Assembly: GCA_017469955.1 (NCBI GenBank)
Contig: JAFUFJ010000006.1
Location: forward strand, 1-64,000
Direction: 5' to 3'
DNA length: 64,000 nt
Source of the DNA: Prevotella sp.
GTDB taxonomy: Bacteria; Bacteroidota; Bacteroidia; Bacteroidales; Bacteroidaceae
Below the pieces are notes generated by a model. That model worked only from the letters and a program-made list of their open reading frames with translations, made no database searches and was not told the DNA's origin. The position numbers were made by a program, and so were the translations under genes. Shown here piece after piece: positions 32,603 to 41,126 of the stretch; positions within the stretch are counted from its first letter, which is position 1; each line of letters starts with the position of its first letter.

Positions 32603-32628
32603 GGCCAGCCTTCGTGTGGCTTCCCGGC

Positions 32629-32757
32629 GAGAAAGGGCCACCTTCTCGGCGAGAAGTCTTAGCTTTATGGCCCAGAATCCTATCCTTTGTCAGCCAGAAC
32701 CCTATCCTTTCTCGTGCAGAATCCACAGGTTTCTCGTGCATAACCCATAGGTTTCTC
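32629..32757. repeat. 22-bp phased mosaic array (locus 9), six modules
   Basis: Module starts 32629, 32651, 32673, 32695, 32717, 32739. Modules read GAGAAAGGGCCACCTTCTC, GAGAAGTCTTAGCTTT, three CAGAA-type, then CATAACCCATAGGTTTCTC. The array begins only 26 nt after the DUF4105 stop, where no classical terminator exists. Confidence 0.85.
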
Positions 32758-32911
32758 ACGACGTTCTTTTGCCATAGGTATTGACGACATTTCGGTTCAA
32801 ATCAGTTTTACATTCTTCATTTGTCCCGCTTTTGGGCCATGTGGAGGGCTTTTTTGTTCGATTTTTGTAAAAAAAGGTTCAAAATTTATATTTTCCTTGA
32901 GCGTTTCTCTG

Positions 32912-32919
32912 TAATTTTG
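32912..32919 (+). promoter_or_regulatory. -7 promoter box for the secreted 258-residue protein
   Basis: TAATTTTG, preceded by CCTTGAG about 18 nt upstream, in an AT-rich region. The leader to ATG 32973 would be about 50 nt and ends in AAAAAAGGAAATC. Confidence 0.6.
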
Positions 32920-32972
32920 CATGGTGAAATTATAGTATGTAAAACCAATAATAACTAAAAAAGGAAATCATT

Positions 32973-33749
32973 ATGAAGAAAATTTTTACGCTGATTGCTG
33001 CCGTGGCTCTTGCCATGAGTGCCCATGCCACTGTAACAGGCTACAAGTGTCTCTACACCCAAGCCCAGGTTCATCCTACCGGTGCTGGTGAAGTTTACTT
33101 GTACACCAAGAACGACGACGATGCCAAGTACATCAAGGAGTATTCTGAAGACTGGGGAGAAACGGCCTTTCTGAAGGCTGTTATCGACATTCAGGGAGGC
33201 TGGGACCAGGTGAATGACTGCAACAACTCTGTCAGTCAGGATGCACTTCGCATCCGTGTCTATCCCGCAGCCCTTGAGGGTTACGAGCTGGTTTGCTATG
33301 CCAACAAGGTACAAGAAGACGGACTCTACGGACGTCGCGACGTCTATGCGACCCTGACTGAAGAGGGTGAAAACAAGTATATGAATTTTGAGTGGTCTGA
33401 GTTGGGCGACGTCATCAACGTGAACAACCCCGACCATCCTGAAAATGCCAACTCTGCCGAGGATGATCCAGACAAGCCAATGCCCGAGGACTGCCTGCTT
33501 GACGAGTATGAACACTTCTGGAACACCGAACCAGACACCTATGTCTACGTCATCTTCCGTGCCGTAGGCGAGGAATATCCCAAGTTCGACGCCGACTATG
33601 AGGGCCATGTTACGGACGATCCCAACGGCATTTCTCAGGTGAAGACCGCAGCCAACGCCGGCATTTCCTATAATCTTGCAGGTCAGGTTGTGAACGACAA
33701 CGCCAAGGGAATCATCGTCAAGGACGGCAAGAAATATATCGCACGATAA
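32973..33749 (+). CDS. Secreted protein of unknown function with sorting-like C-terminal tail
   Basis: 258 residues, signal peptide MKKIFTLIAAVALAMSAHA. The mature part is rich in Asp, Glu and Tyr and looks beta-structured; I recognise no domain. The end (GISYNLAGQVVNDNAKGIIVKDGKKYIAR) has the same plan as tails on the GH2 and propeller proteins (YxLxGQxV ... GIYIxxGKK), suggesting type-IX-like sorting or a shared surface-anchoring rule. It has its own promoter and a strong terminator, and its leader and start region are A-rich, so expression may be high. It lies between the two DUF4105 genes without obvious operon linkage. Confidence 0.75.
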   Translation: MKKIFTLIAAVALAMSAHATVTGYKCLYTQAQVHPTGAGEVYLYTKNDDDAKYIKEYSEDWGETAFLKAVIDIQGGWDQVNDCNNSVSQDALRIRVYPAALEGYELVCYANKVQEDGLYGRRDVYATLTEEGENKYMNFEWSELGDVINVNNPDHPENANSAEDDPDKPMPEDCLLDEYEHFWNTEPDTYVYVIFRAVGEEYPKFDADYEGHVTDDPNGISQVKTAANAGISYNLAGQVVNDNAKGIIVKDGKKYIAR

Positions 33750-33806
33750 ACGGAAAGGCGTGGCTTTCGGCCGACAGGCGGAAGCCAACATCCGGAAAAC
33801 CGACAG

Positions 33807-33837
33807 GCCGGCATGCTTGAAGCGTGCCGGCTTTTCT
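33807..33837 (+). terminator. Rho-independent terminator after the 258-residue protein
   Basis: Stem GCCGGCATGC (33807-33816) / GCGTGCCGGC (33822-33831) with loop TTGAA and tail TTTTCTTG. It lies 57 nt after the stop. Confidence 0.92.
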
Positions 33838-33904
33838 TGTGCGGGAGTGCCAAGGTTGCTGGCACAGGCGAGCCTTCCGGCCCTCGTCTCTGGCTGTTGT
33901 CGCC

Positions 33905-34055
33905 GAGAAAGCTAAGGTTTCTGCCCGAGAAGTCTATGGTTTCTGGGTGAGAAAGCTATGGGTTATTGGGCATAAAGCTAAGACTTCTCACCCTGAAAGG
34001 GCAGGTTTCTCGGCCAAGTCCCACAGGATGTTGCCCGCGAAAGCAGAGTTTCTTT
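33905..34055. repeat. 22-bp phased mosaic array (locus 10), seven modules
   Basis: Module starts 33905, 33927, 33949, 33971, 33993, 34015, 34037. The first five follow the usual order (GAGAAAGCTAAGG, GAGAAGTCTATGG, GAGAAAGCTATGG, CATAAAGCTAAG, TGAAAGGGCAGG); the last two are diverged but in phase. With the terminator and promoter it accounts for most of the 427-bp gap. Confidence 0.85.
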
Positions 34056-34165
34056 CCTGGCAAGTCTTTGCCTGATTTTCGTCAATGCTGTCGAAAAGGG
34101 CGCTTTTGCTTCGATTTTTTTATTTTTTAGTGTTATATTTTTATTGGTCTCATGGAATAATCTAT

Positions 34166-34173
34166 ACCTTTGC
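34166..34173 (+). promoter_or_regulatory. -7 promoter box for the second DUF4105 gene, 3 nt from its ATG
   Basis: TACCTTTG, with ATTGG 22 nt upstream. Transcription should start around the first ATG (34177), so either the mRNA is leaderless or the true start is the in-frame ATG at 34192. Confidence 0.65.
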
Positions 34174-34176
34174 AGC

Positions 34177-35433
34177 ATGAAAAATAACAAGATGATCGTG
34201 CCTGGAGCGACGTTGCTCATGGCGTTTTTCCTGTGGATTCTCACGGCAATGCCCGTGAAGGCGCAGGCCCTTCAGGAGCCCGTTCCCTATGAGTTGCTGC
34301 CCGACAGCAGCAATTTCGTCATTGCAAGCATATTGATTGCCGACCCCGGCGACGATGCTTTCTTCGTGCTTGGCCACTGTGCGTTGCGGTTGCAGTGTCC
34401 GACCAAGGACATGGACTATTGTTTCTCCTACAATACATCCTTGGAGATGGGGCCCGAGTTCAACCTCCATCTCCTGACGGGACGTGCCAAAGCTGGCTAC
34501 GAACCCTTGTCCTTCAATCGCTATTTGGAGCCTTTCCAAGACGAGCAGAGAGGCATGAGAGAGTATGTTCTCAACCTCACGCTCGACGAGAAGCGGATGC
34601 TTTGGCAGCAGATAGACAAGCAAGTAGCCAAAGGACCCACGATGCCTTTCGACTACATCTTCAACAACTGTACCAATACTCTTTATCGGGTCATCAGCTC
34701 AACCCTGCAGAATGAGGACTTCGAATACCACGACAACAGCCTGCTTGACATGCTTCCCCGGGAGTATTGTGAGTTGCTTTTAGGGCAGCGTTCGCCATGG
34801 ATCTACTTCATGGCCATGTCGTTGATGTCGGGAGTTCCCAACGATAGTCCCTGGCCTTTAACGACAATGATCAACCCAATCTATTTGGATTTATTGCTGC
34901 CAGAGGCAACCATCAGGGGCAACGACGGCAGCGTTCGTCCGGCCTTGGAAGAGCCTGTCAGGACAGTTCTCCTGTCGATGCGCGTCACAAAGCCGTCTGC
35001 AGTCACGCCCTTCCGCCTGTTCTTAGGTCTGCTTGTCGTCGTCTTGCTGGTGACATGGGTTGAGAAACGCTTCCATGTTCGCTGGCCGGCAAAGGCAGTC
35101 GACGTGCTGTTGGCGACAGGCTACACCCTCTTTTCCCTCATGATGCTGGTCGTCTCTGTCACAAAATCCTTCGGAGCATCCTGGAATTGGCTGTTCATCA
35201 CCTTCAACCCGCTTCCCCTTTTACTGTGGCTTTGCTATAGAAAAAAGCCCTGGTATGGGCGTGTATGGGGTGTCTATGCGGTGGCAATCGTCGTAACGAT
35301 GGTATTGTTCTCGCTGATTTTGCGCCACATGGAATGGGCTCATGAGTTTCTTTTGGCAGCCTTGTTGACGAGGTGTGTCGCCCATTATGCCAACCATTCA
35401 GTCTCAAACAATCATGGAAGAACGACCGCATAG
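34177..35433 (+). CDS. DUF4105 / Lnb N-terminal-domain membrane protein, paralogue 2
   Basis: 418 residues. The domain plan equals paralogue 1: signal segment (MIVPGATLLMAFFLWILTAMPVKAQ), DUF4105 with FFVLGHCALRLQCP (His) and YIFNNCTNTLYRVI (Cys), then membrane helices (LFLGLLVVVLLVTWV, VLLATGYTLFSLMMLVV, LFITFNPLPLLLWLCY, VYAVAIVVTMVLFSLI). The two copies are diverged, so not a recent duplication. The start could be 34177 or, given the promoter box position, 34192. The end overlaps the acyl-CoA ligase start by 20 nt, linking the two in one transcript; an acyl-activating partner fits an acyl-transfer role but this is inference. Confidence 0.8.
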   Translation: MKNNKMIVPGATLLMAFFLWILTAMPVKAQALQEPVPYELLPDSSNFVIASILIADPGDDAFFVLGHCALRLQCPTKDMDYCFSYNTSLEMGPEFNLHLLTGRAKAGYEPLSFNRYLEPFQDEQRGMREYVLNLTLDEKRMLWQQIDKQVAKGPTMPFDYIFNNCTNTLYRVISSTLQNEDFEYHDNSLLDMLPREYCELLLGQRSPWIYFMAMSLMSGVPNDSPWPLTTMINPIYLDLLLPEATIRGNDGSVRPALEEPVRTVLLSMRVTKPSAVTPFRLFLGLLVVVLLVTWVEKRFHVRWPAKAVDVLLATGYTLFSLMMLVVSVTKSFGASWNWLFITFNPLPLLLWLCYRKKPWYGRVWGVYAVAIVVTMVLFSLILRHMEWAHEFLLAALLTRCVAHYANHSVSNNHGRTTA

Positions 35434-37132
35434 CACAGGACTCCCGTCGACAGACCGCCCCTGGATGCAGTTCTATCGCAAGGAACATGTCGAGGGAACG
35501 TGGCCCAAGGGCAGCATATACGAATGTCTGAAAGCCTCCAACGAAGCCTATCCCGACGATGTTGCCCTGCTCTATTACTATAAGAAGATCACCTTTGGCG
35601 AGCTGTTCGACCGCATCGACGAGTGTGCCAGGGCACTGATTGCGGCGGGAGTGAGGCGCAACGACATCGTCACCATTGCCATGCCTTCCACGCCAGAGGC
35701 CGTATACCTGCTCTATGCCGTCAACAAAATCGGTGCGATCAGTAACATGATACACCCGCTACCCAGTGTAAAGGAGACTCAATACTACCTGAATGAGGTC
35801 AAGAGTCGTCTGTTCATCATGTTCACAGGAACCTATGCTATGATGAAGAACTCGCTCGAAGGCACGTCGGTAGAGAAAGCAGTCGTAGTCTCTCCCACGC
35901 AGTCTCTCTCGCCGGTCATTCGTGGTTTATATGCATTAAAAGATTCTTCGGAGCGCATCAAGGAGACCCAGACCGTTGTGTCTTGGAAGACTTTCATCAG
36001 GAAAGGCAAAGCCGTCAGCCTGCCTTCTGTGCAGAAAGCCGACAACGACTGGGCGGTTATCTCCCATACAGGAGGAACAACGGGCACGCCAAAGGGTGTG
36101 GTTTGCACCAACGACAGCATCATGGCTTTGTCATATTCGCTGGCAGTCGATACGTCTTTTGAAAGGCAAGGCTGTATGATGACAGTGCTTCCTCCCTTTG
36201 TCAATGCGAGTCTGGTCAACACGACCATTGCCGCATTAAGCTACGGATACAAAAACTTGTTGATACCAAAGTACGACCCTGCGAAGTTCATTGACTATGT
36301 GAGCCGCTACAAAGTGGGCTACACGATGCTGATACCGGCCTATTTTGAGGTCCTTTTGCAGCAGCCTTCCCGGCCTGACAGTTTGTCGACTCTTCGGATG
36401 TTGGCTTCAGGTGGTGAGCGGCTTGACGCAGAAGTCGAGCGCGCAGCCAATGAAAAGATCAAGGAGTGCGGTGCCACTATCAAGGTGACCAAGGGCATAG
36501 GCTTGACCGAAATGACGAGCAGTGCGACGCTGAGCATTCAGGGTTCAAGGTGTAATGTCGAAGGAAGTGTGGGCATTCCCCACGTGAATGTCAACTGTAA
36601 GATCGCAGATGTCGAGGCGGGAAAGGAATTGACCTACGGCGAGGAAGGTGAGGTTTGCTTTGCAGGACCGACGATGATGGCGGGCTACTATCATGACCAA
36701 GAAGCCACAGATGCCATGATAAAAACCGACGAGAACGGAACCCGATGGCTGCATACAGGCGACCTGGGCTACCTTACGGAAGACGGAGTTCTCTTTGTCA
36801 GCGGGCGCATGAAACGCCTGCTTATGCAAAGAGACGACCACGGAGTGGTGTCGAAAGTGTTCCCCGACCGCATCGAAAGTGTCGTGTCCAGGCATCCTTC
36901 GGTGGCTGCATGCAGTGTGATTGGTGTTCACGACGACCGTCGGATTAACGTGACAAAGGCCTTTGTCGAATGTAAAAAGGGCACGGATGCCAGCCGTGCA
37001 AGAGACGAAGTCATGGAATATTGCCGAGAACAACTGCCCGGATACATGGTGCCTGCTGACGTCGTGGTGCTGCCTTCACTGCCTCGTACGTCACGCGGGA
37101 AGGTCGACTACCGGGCCTTGGAGGCCCTGTAG
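35414..37132 (+). CDS. AMP-forming acyl-CoA ligase (ANL superfamily)
   Basis: 572 residues. It activates a carboxylic acid with ATP and CoA. Motifs: the P-loop-like ISHTGGTTGTPKGVV, the adenylate region KGIGLTEMTSS, LHTGDLGYLTEDGVLFVSGRMKRLL with the hinge, and the C-terminal lysine in PRTSRGKVDYRAL. The substrate is not evident; it resembles bacterial medium/long-chain or carboxylate-CoA ligases. ATG 35414 overlaps the upstream DUF4105 gene by 20 nt; a longer start at 35375 is possible but would deepen the overlap. A 22-bp array follows 60 nt after the stop, with no classical terminator. Confidence 0.88.
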   Translation: MEERPHSTGLPSTDRPWMQFYRKEHVEGTWPKGSIYECLKASNEAYPDDVALLYYYKKITFGELFDRIDECARALIAAGVRRNDIVTIAMPSTPEAVYLLYAVNKIGAISNMIHPLPSVKETQYYLNEVKSRLFIMFTGTYAMMKNSLEGTSVEKAVVVSPTQSLSPVIRGLYALKDSSERIKETQTVVSWKTFIRKGKAVSLPSVQKADNDWAVISHTGGTTGTPKGVVCTNDSIMALSYSLAVDTSFERQGCMMTVLPPFVNASLVNTTIAALSYGYKNLLIPKYDPAKFIDYVSRYKVGYTMLIPAYFEVLLQQPSRPDSLSTLRMLASGGERLDAEVERAANEKIKECGATIKVTKGIGLTEMTSSATLSIQGSRCNVEGSVGIPHVNVNCKIADVEAGKELTYGEEGEVCFAGPTMMAGYYHDQEATDAMIKTDENGTRWLHTGDLGYLTEDGVLFVSGRMKRLLMQRDDHGVVSKVFPDRIESVVSRHPSVAACSVIGVHDDRRINVTKAFVECKKGTDASRARDEVMEYCREQLPGYMVPADVVVLPSLPRTSRGKVDYRALEAL

Positions 37133-37192
37133 CGAAGCGGTTCTTGCCGAAACAGCAGGCGGAAGAGCGGGACAGTCGTGCCGGCCGTCGCC

Positions 37193-37320
37193 GAGAAAGC
37201 TATCCTTTCAGCCCGAGAAGTCTATGGTTTCTGGGTGAGAAAGGATAGCTTTCTCGGTCATAACTCTATGGGTTCTCGGGCTAAAAGCTTAGCTTTCTCA
37301 GGCTGAAGGGAGGGGAGGCT
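37193..37320. repeat. 22-bp phased mosaic array (locus 11), six modules
   Basis: Module starts 37193, 37215, 37237, 37259, 37281, 37303. Order: GAGAAAGCTATCCTTTCA, GAGAAGTCTATGGTTTCT, GAGAAAGGATAGCTTTCTC, CATAACTCTATGGGTTCTC, CTAAAAGCTTAGCTTTCTC, then a partial CTGAAGGG. The remainder of the 371-bp gap is a G-rich stretch and the next promoter. Confidence 0.87.
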
Positions 37321-37398
37321 GCGGGAAAAGTGGCGGGAAGATTGGGAAAAAGATGCTTTTTGCTCCGATGAAACGGCGCTTTTTTGCAGGAAAAGTTG

Positions 37399-37406
37399 TA
37401 ACTTTG
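37399..37406 (+). promoter_or_regulatory. -7 promoter box for the metallo-hydrolase/kinase/transporter operon
   Basis: TAACTTTG, with TTTTTGC 18 nt upstream, a good match to the -33/-7 pair. The leader to 37504 is about 95 nt. Confidence 0.7.
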
Positions 37407-37503
37407 CCCTTGATAAGTCTGTCGGAAGAGCCGGAGAACGGCGTCCGCTCAGCCGGCAAGGGCTTGTCGTTGTAGGAACAAAAGGCCGGAAGGCACGATC
37501 GCT

Positions 37504-38526
37504 ATGGGCATGAACACATCAAGAAAAGCACTCCTGTTGGCAGCACTATTGGCTGCAGCCGTCACGGCAACGGCACAGAAAAAGACGCGCGCCCTGCACT
37601 ATTGGGGCAATCAAGACAAGTATCTCGAGACGCAGACCAGCGTGTTGCTCGACTTCGTCGACGACATGCTTGACCGTCATCTGCCCTCGGTGAAACCCTC
37701 AGAGGAGCGCGAAGCGGCGCTCTATCTGCTCGATGCCGTCTGTCATGACACCCGTCTCGACCGCTCAGAGGCTGCCCGCGACTACATGGAACGGCGCATA
37801 GGCAAGGTGGTTGCCTCGCTGAAGCAGCCCATGAAGCGCGGGCTCGAGGTCTACAAAATCTACAATGACGGCTTTATTCTGCGCACCCGCTCGACCACAG
37901 TGGCCGTCGATCTCGTGAGCAAGAGCAACCATGTAGAGCTGTACAGCGACTCGCTGACGGGCCAACTCGTCGGCCTTTGCGACGCCCTTTTTATCACTCA
38001 TCGGCATGGAGACCATGCCGACCCGCTCGTAGCACGCCTCTTTGCCTCGCAGCAGAAGCCCGTCTACTGCCCGTCAGACTTCCTTCCGCACGACTCGAGG
38101 CTGCATCATGTCGCGCCCGACAAGTTCCTTTCAGAGCAACTGGCCTTGCGCAATAGCACCATCAGGCTGAACATTCTGCCCGGACATCAGGACGAACTGC
38201 AGTGCAATCACTTCGTCATCACTTTTCCAGAGCACATCACCATTGCCCACATCGGCGACCAGGACCTGCCGGAAGACATGGACTGGATCGTCAAAGCCCA
38301 TGAACGTGTGCCGAAGGTCGACGTGATGATTGTCGACTGTTGGGCACGTCCGTTGGACAAAGTCGTCGAGGGTTATCGTCCTAAAGTCGTCGTCACCGGC
38401 CACGAAAACGAGCTCTCTCACACCATCGACCATCGTGAAGCCTACTGGCTTACCTATTATAAAATGCAGGAAGCCACCCGTCCTTACGTCATCATGAGCT
38501 GCGGAGAACGCTATCTCTACCGATAG
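37504..38526 (+). CDS. Secreted MBL-fold metallo-hydrolase
   Basis: 340 residues with signal peptide ending TATAQ. The metal motif HxHxDH is at His166, His168, Asp170 and His171 (THRHGDHAD); further ligands are likely in LPGHQ, DCW (Asp) and VTGHENE. The fold resembles UlaG/RomA-type beta-lactamase-fold hydrolases, with an extra N-terminal helical region (residues ~30-115). The start could also be three codons later (MNTSRK). The PfkB kinase follows after 50 nt and a symporter after that, suggesting uptake and processing of one small molecule, but the substrate is not evident. Confidence 0.85.
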   Translation: MGMNTSRKALLLAALLAAAVTATAQKKTRALHYWGNQDKYLETQTSVLLDFVDDMLDRHLPSVKPSEEREAALYLLDAVCHDTRLDRSEAARDYMERRIGKVVASLKQPMKRGLEVYKIYNDGFILRTRSTTVAVDLVSKSNHVELYSDSLTGQLVGLCDALFITHRHGDHADPLVARLFASQQKPVYCPSDFLPHDSRLHHVAPDKFLSEQLALRNSTIRLNILPGHQDELQCNHFVITFPEHITIAHIGDQDLPEDMDWIVKAHERVPKVDVMIVDCWARPLDKVVEGYRPKVVVTGHENELSHTIDHREAYWLTYYKMQEATRPYVIMSCGERYLYR

Positions 38527-38576
38527 TTGACGCCGGCAACAGCCATCAGTCCATACAACCAACAAACCATCACACA

Positions 38577-39575
38577 ATGAGAAAAGTAATCGGAATCGGC
38601 GAGACAGTGCTCGATATCATCTTTCGAGACGACCTGAAGTCGGGCTTGCTGCAGCCCCCTGTGGCAGCCATCCCCGGCGGAAGTGTGTTCAATGCCATGA
38701 TATCCCTGGGACGATGCGGTGTCCCTGCAGTGATGATCAGTGAGGCCGGCGACGACCGGATAGGCCGTTTCGTGGTCGACTTCCTCACCGAAAACGGCGT
38801 CGATGCAAGCAGAGTAGCCTCGTTTCCGGGCACAAGGTCGCCCCTTTCGCTGGCCTTTCTCGACAAGAACAACGAGGCCGACTACCTGTTTTACAAAGAT
38901 CATCCGCACGACAGGCTCGACTTTGATTACCCAGAAATCTGCCCAAACGACATCGTCATCATAGGTTCTTACTATGCCGTCAACCCCGTTATACGCCGGC
39001 ATGTCTCAGGACTGCTCGAGAGAGCACGCGCTGCCGAGGCCATCATCTACTATGATGTCAACTATCGTTCGGCCCATAAGGGCGACACAGTGCGCATCGG
39101 TCCGAACCTGATTGAGAACCTCGAATATGCAGATATCGTGCGCGGAAGCCGCGAAGACTTTGAGAATCTCTATCGCAAGAGCGACCCCGACGCCGTCTAT
39201 AAGGCCGACATCTCGTTCTATTGCCGTAACTTCATCTGCACCGACGGGCCCCATCCTGTGCAGCTAAGGGCAGCAAACAACATCAGAGAGACCTATCCGG
39301 TAGGGGCAGAAAGCAAACCTGTCAGCACCATAGGGGCCGGCGATAACTTCAACGCAGGGCTGATTTACGGGCTGATCAAGTATGGCATCACCCGCGAAAA
39401 GCTGGCCGAAGGGCTCAATGCCGACCAGTGGGCCGACCTTATATGGAGTGGACAACGCTTCTCAGAGAATGCCTGCAAGGACATCTACAACTACGTGTCA
39501 CGCGATTTTGCGGGCCGGATGAAGCTCGAAACCGAGGCTCTGGAGGGCGACCTCTTTGCGCATACCGAGGGATAG
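38577..39575 (+). CDS. PfkB family carbohydrate kinase (fructokinase-like)
   Basis: 332 residues. Phosphorylates a sugar or nucleoside with ATP. The N-terminal signature IPGGSVFNAMISLGRCG and the C-terminal STIGAGDNFNAGLIYGL (GAGD anion hole with catalytic Asp) are both intact. Cytoplasmic, without signal peptide; typical ribokinase-family length. It is the middle gene of metallo-hydrolase, kinase and symporter, 17 nt before the symporter start. Confidence 0.92.
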   Translation: MRKVIGIGETVLDIIFRDDLKSGLLQPPVAAIPGGSVFNAMISLGRCGVPAVMISEAGDDRIGRFVVDFLTENGVDASRVASFPGTRSPLSLAFLDKNNEADYLFYKDHPHDRLDFDYPEICPNDIVIIGSYYAVNPVIRRHVSGLLERARAAEAIIYYDVNYRSAHKGDTVRIGPNLIENLEYADIVRGSREDFENLYRKSDPDAVYKADISFYCRNFICTDGPHPVQLRAANNIRETYPVGAESKPVSTIGAGDNFNAGLIYGLIKYGITREKLAEGLNADQWADLIWSGQRFSENACKDIYNYVSRDFAGRMKLETEALEGDLFAHTEG

Positions 39576-39592
39576 ACCTTAAGAAAACCGAT

Positions 39593-40777
39593 ATGAAAAT
39601 CAACATGAAAAGAGTAGGACTGCTGCCTCGCATCCTCATAGCCATCGTTCTTGGCGTGGTGTTCGGGGGGCTGTTCAGCGAAGGATGGGTGCGTGTGTTC
39701 ACGACCTTCAACAGTGTTTTCAGCCAGTTTCTTGGCTTTATGATTCCGCTTATCATCGTGGGCTTGGTCACACCGGCCATTGCCGACATCGGCAAAGGTG
39801 CCGGTCGTCTGCTGCTGCTCACCGTCTTCATTGCCTATTTCGACACCGTTCTGTCGGGCATGCTGGCCTATGGTGTGGGTTCTTGGCTCTTTCCAAGCAT
39901 GGTGTCGGCCACGGGTCATCTCTCGACAGTGGGCAAAGCTGCCGAGGTGTTGCCCTACTTCTCGATCAGCATCCCGCCTATCCTCGACGTGATGGCTGCC
40001 CTGGTGTTCGCATTTATGATGGGACTGACGGTGGCCTATGGCACGTTTCCCTCGATGAAATCGGCGTTTTCTGAATTTCGTGCAGTCATTGTCAAGACCA
40101 TTGAGAAGGCCATCATCCCCCTGTTGCCGCTGTATATCTTCGGCATTTTCCTGCAGATGACGCATACGGGCGAGGCCTATCACATCATGGCTGTGTTCCT
40201 TCGCATCATTCTTGTCATCTTTGCGCTCCACATCTTCATCCTCTTCTACCAGTTCATCATTGCCGGCGGACTGGCGAGAAAGAACCCATTGCGGCTGCTT
40301 TGGAACATGCTTCCGGCCTATCTTACGGCCCTTGGCACCTCGTCGTCGGCAGCAACCATCCCCGTGACCCTGAGACAGACGCTGAAGAACGGTGTGTCTG
40401 ACGACGTAGCTGGCTTCACTATCCCGCTCTGTGCCACGATACATATGTCGGGCTCTGCTATGAAAATAACGGCATGTGCATTGACCATTTGTCTGCTCGA
40501 AGGAATGCCTCACGGCCTGCCATTGTTTGTCAACTTCGTCTTGATGCTGGGCATTGTCATGGTTGCAGCACCCGGAGTACCCGGAGGAGCCATCATGGCG
40601 TCCCTCGCACCGCTGGCTTCTATCCTCGGCTTTTCGCCCGATCAGCAGGCATTGATGATTGCCCTCTACATCGCAATGGACAGCTTTGGCACCGCCTGCA
40701 ACGTCACTGGCGACGGAGCTATCGCCCTGATTGTCGACAAAATACAGGCAAAGGAGCGGAAAACCGACGGGGAATGA
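39593..40777 (+). CDS. Dicarboxylate/amino acid:cation symporter (SDF family)
   Basis: 394 residues with about eight hydrophobic segments plus re-entrant loops. Hallmarks: the serine-rich GTSSSAATIPVT re-entrant loop and MDSFGTACNVTGDGAIALIVDK near the end, where cation and substrate bind in the glutamate-transporter fold. It probably imports a dicarboxylate or amino acid with Na+ or H+. Start ATG 39593 was chosen because upstream codons overlap the kinase. Third gene of the operon; the pairing with a sugar-kinase-like protein is unusual for this transporter family. Confidence 0.9.
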   Translation: MKINMKRVGLLPRILIAIVLGVVFGGLFSEGWVRVFTTFNSVFSQFLGFMIPLIIVGLVTPAIADIGKGAGRLLLLTVFIAYFDTVLSGMLAYGVGSWLFPSMVSATGHLSTVGKAAEVLPYFSISIPPILDVMAALVFAFMMGLTVAYGTFPSMKSAFSEFRAVIVKTIEKAIIPLLPLYIFGIFLQMTHTGEAYHIMAVFLRIILVIFALHIFILFYQFIIAGGLARKNPLRLLWNMLPAYLTALGTSSSAATIPVTLRQTLKNGVSDDVAGFTIPLCATIHMSGSAMKITACALTICLLEGMPHGLPLFVNFVLMLGIVMVAAPGVPGGAIMASLAPLASILGFSPDQQALMIALYIAMDSFGTACNVTGDGAIALIVDKIQAKERKTDGE

Positions 40778-40914
40778 CGGCGCGAGAGGTGCCTCTTGCC
40801 GGCTTGAAGACAGCGCTTCCTGCCCGTCAAGCGAAAGCCTTCAACGGCACGTCTCCCGTTCATGATGCATGAAACGCTGTCGTTGGACGGAAAGAACACA
40901 GCCCTTTCCCGTCC

Positions 40915-41020
40915 GTACACCATAGAGAAATGCTCCATACATGTGCTTGGTATGCTTCATACATCTATGATGTACGGACGAGAAGTCTTAGGTTTCTCAA
41001 GCAGAAGGGTGAGAAGCCTT
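40915..41020. repeat. 22-bp phased mosaic array (locus 12), CATAC and GAGAA modules mixed
   Basis: TAC of the first three modules falls at 40916, 40938 and 40960 (GTACACCATAG, CATACATGTGCTTGGTATG, CATACATCTATGATGTAC). A GAGAA module (GAGAAGTCTTAGGTTTCTC, 40980) and CAGAAGGG (41002) follow in near-perfect phase. It lies between the convergent symporter and LOG genes, in a 349-bp gap with nothing else I can identify. Confidence 0.78.
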
Positions 41021-41126
41021 GTCAAGAAAGGAGGGAAATCATGTCGGAAAAGCCCGCTTGTCAGCCCGTCAACAGGTTTGCCAACCGGCAAGCATGTTGT
41101 CCGTTCTCAGGCAGGAGGCCCCGTTT

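Noticed and set aside
37193-37320. CRISPR array
   Set aside because: The units are contiguous 22-bp quasi-palindromes with no unique spacers of 25-40 bp, and no cas genes are present in the window.
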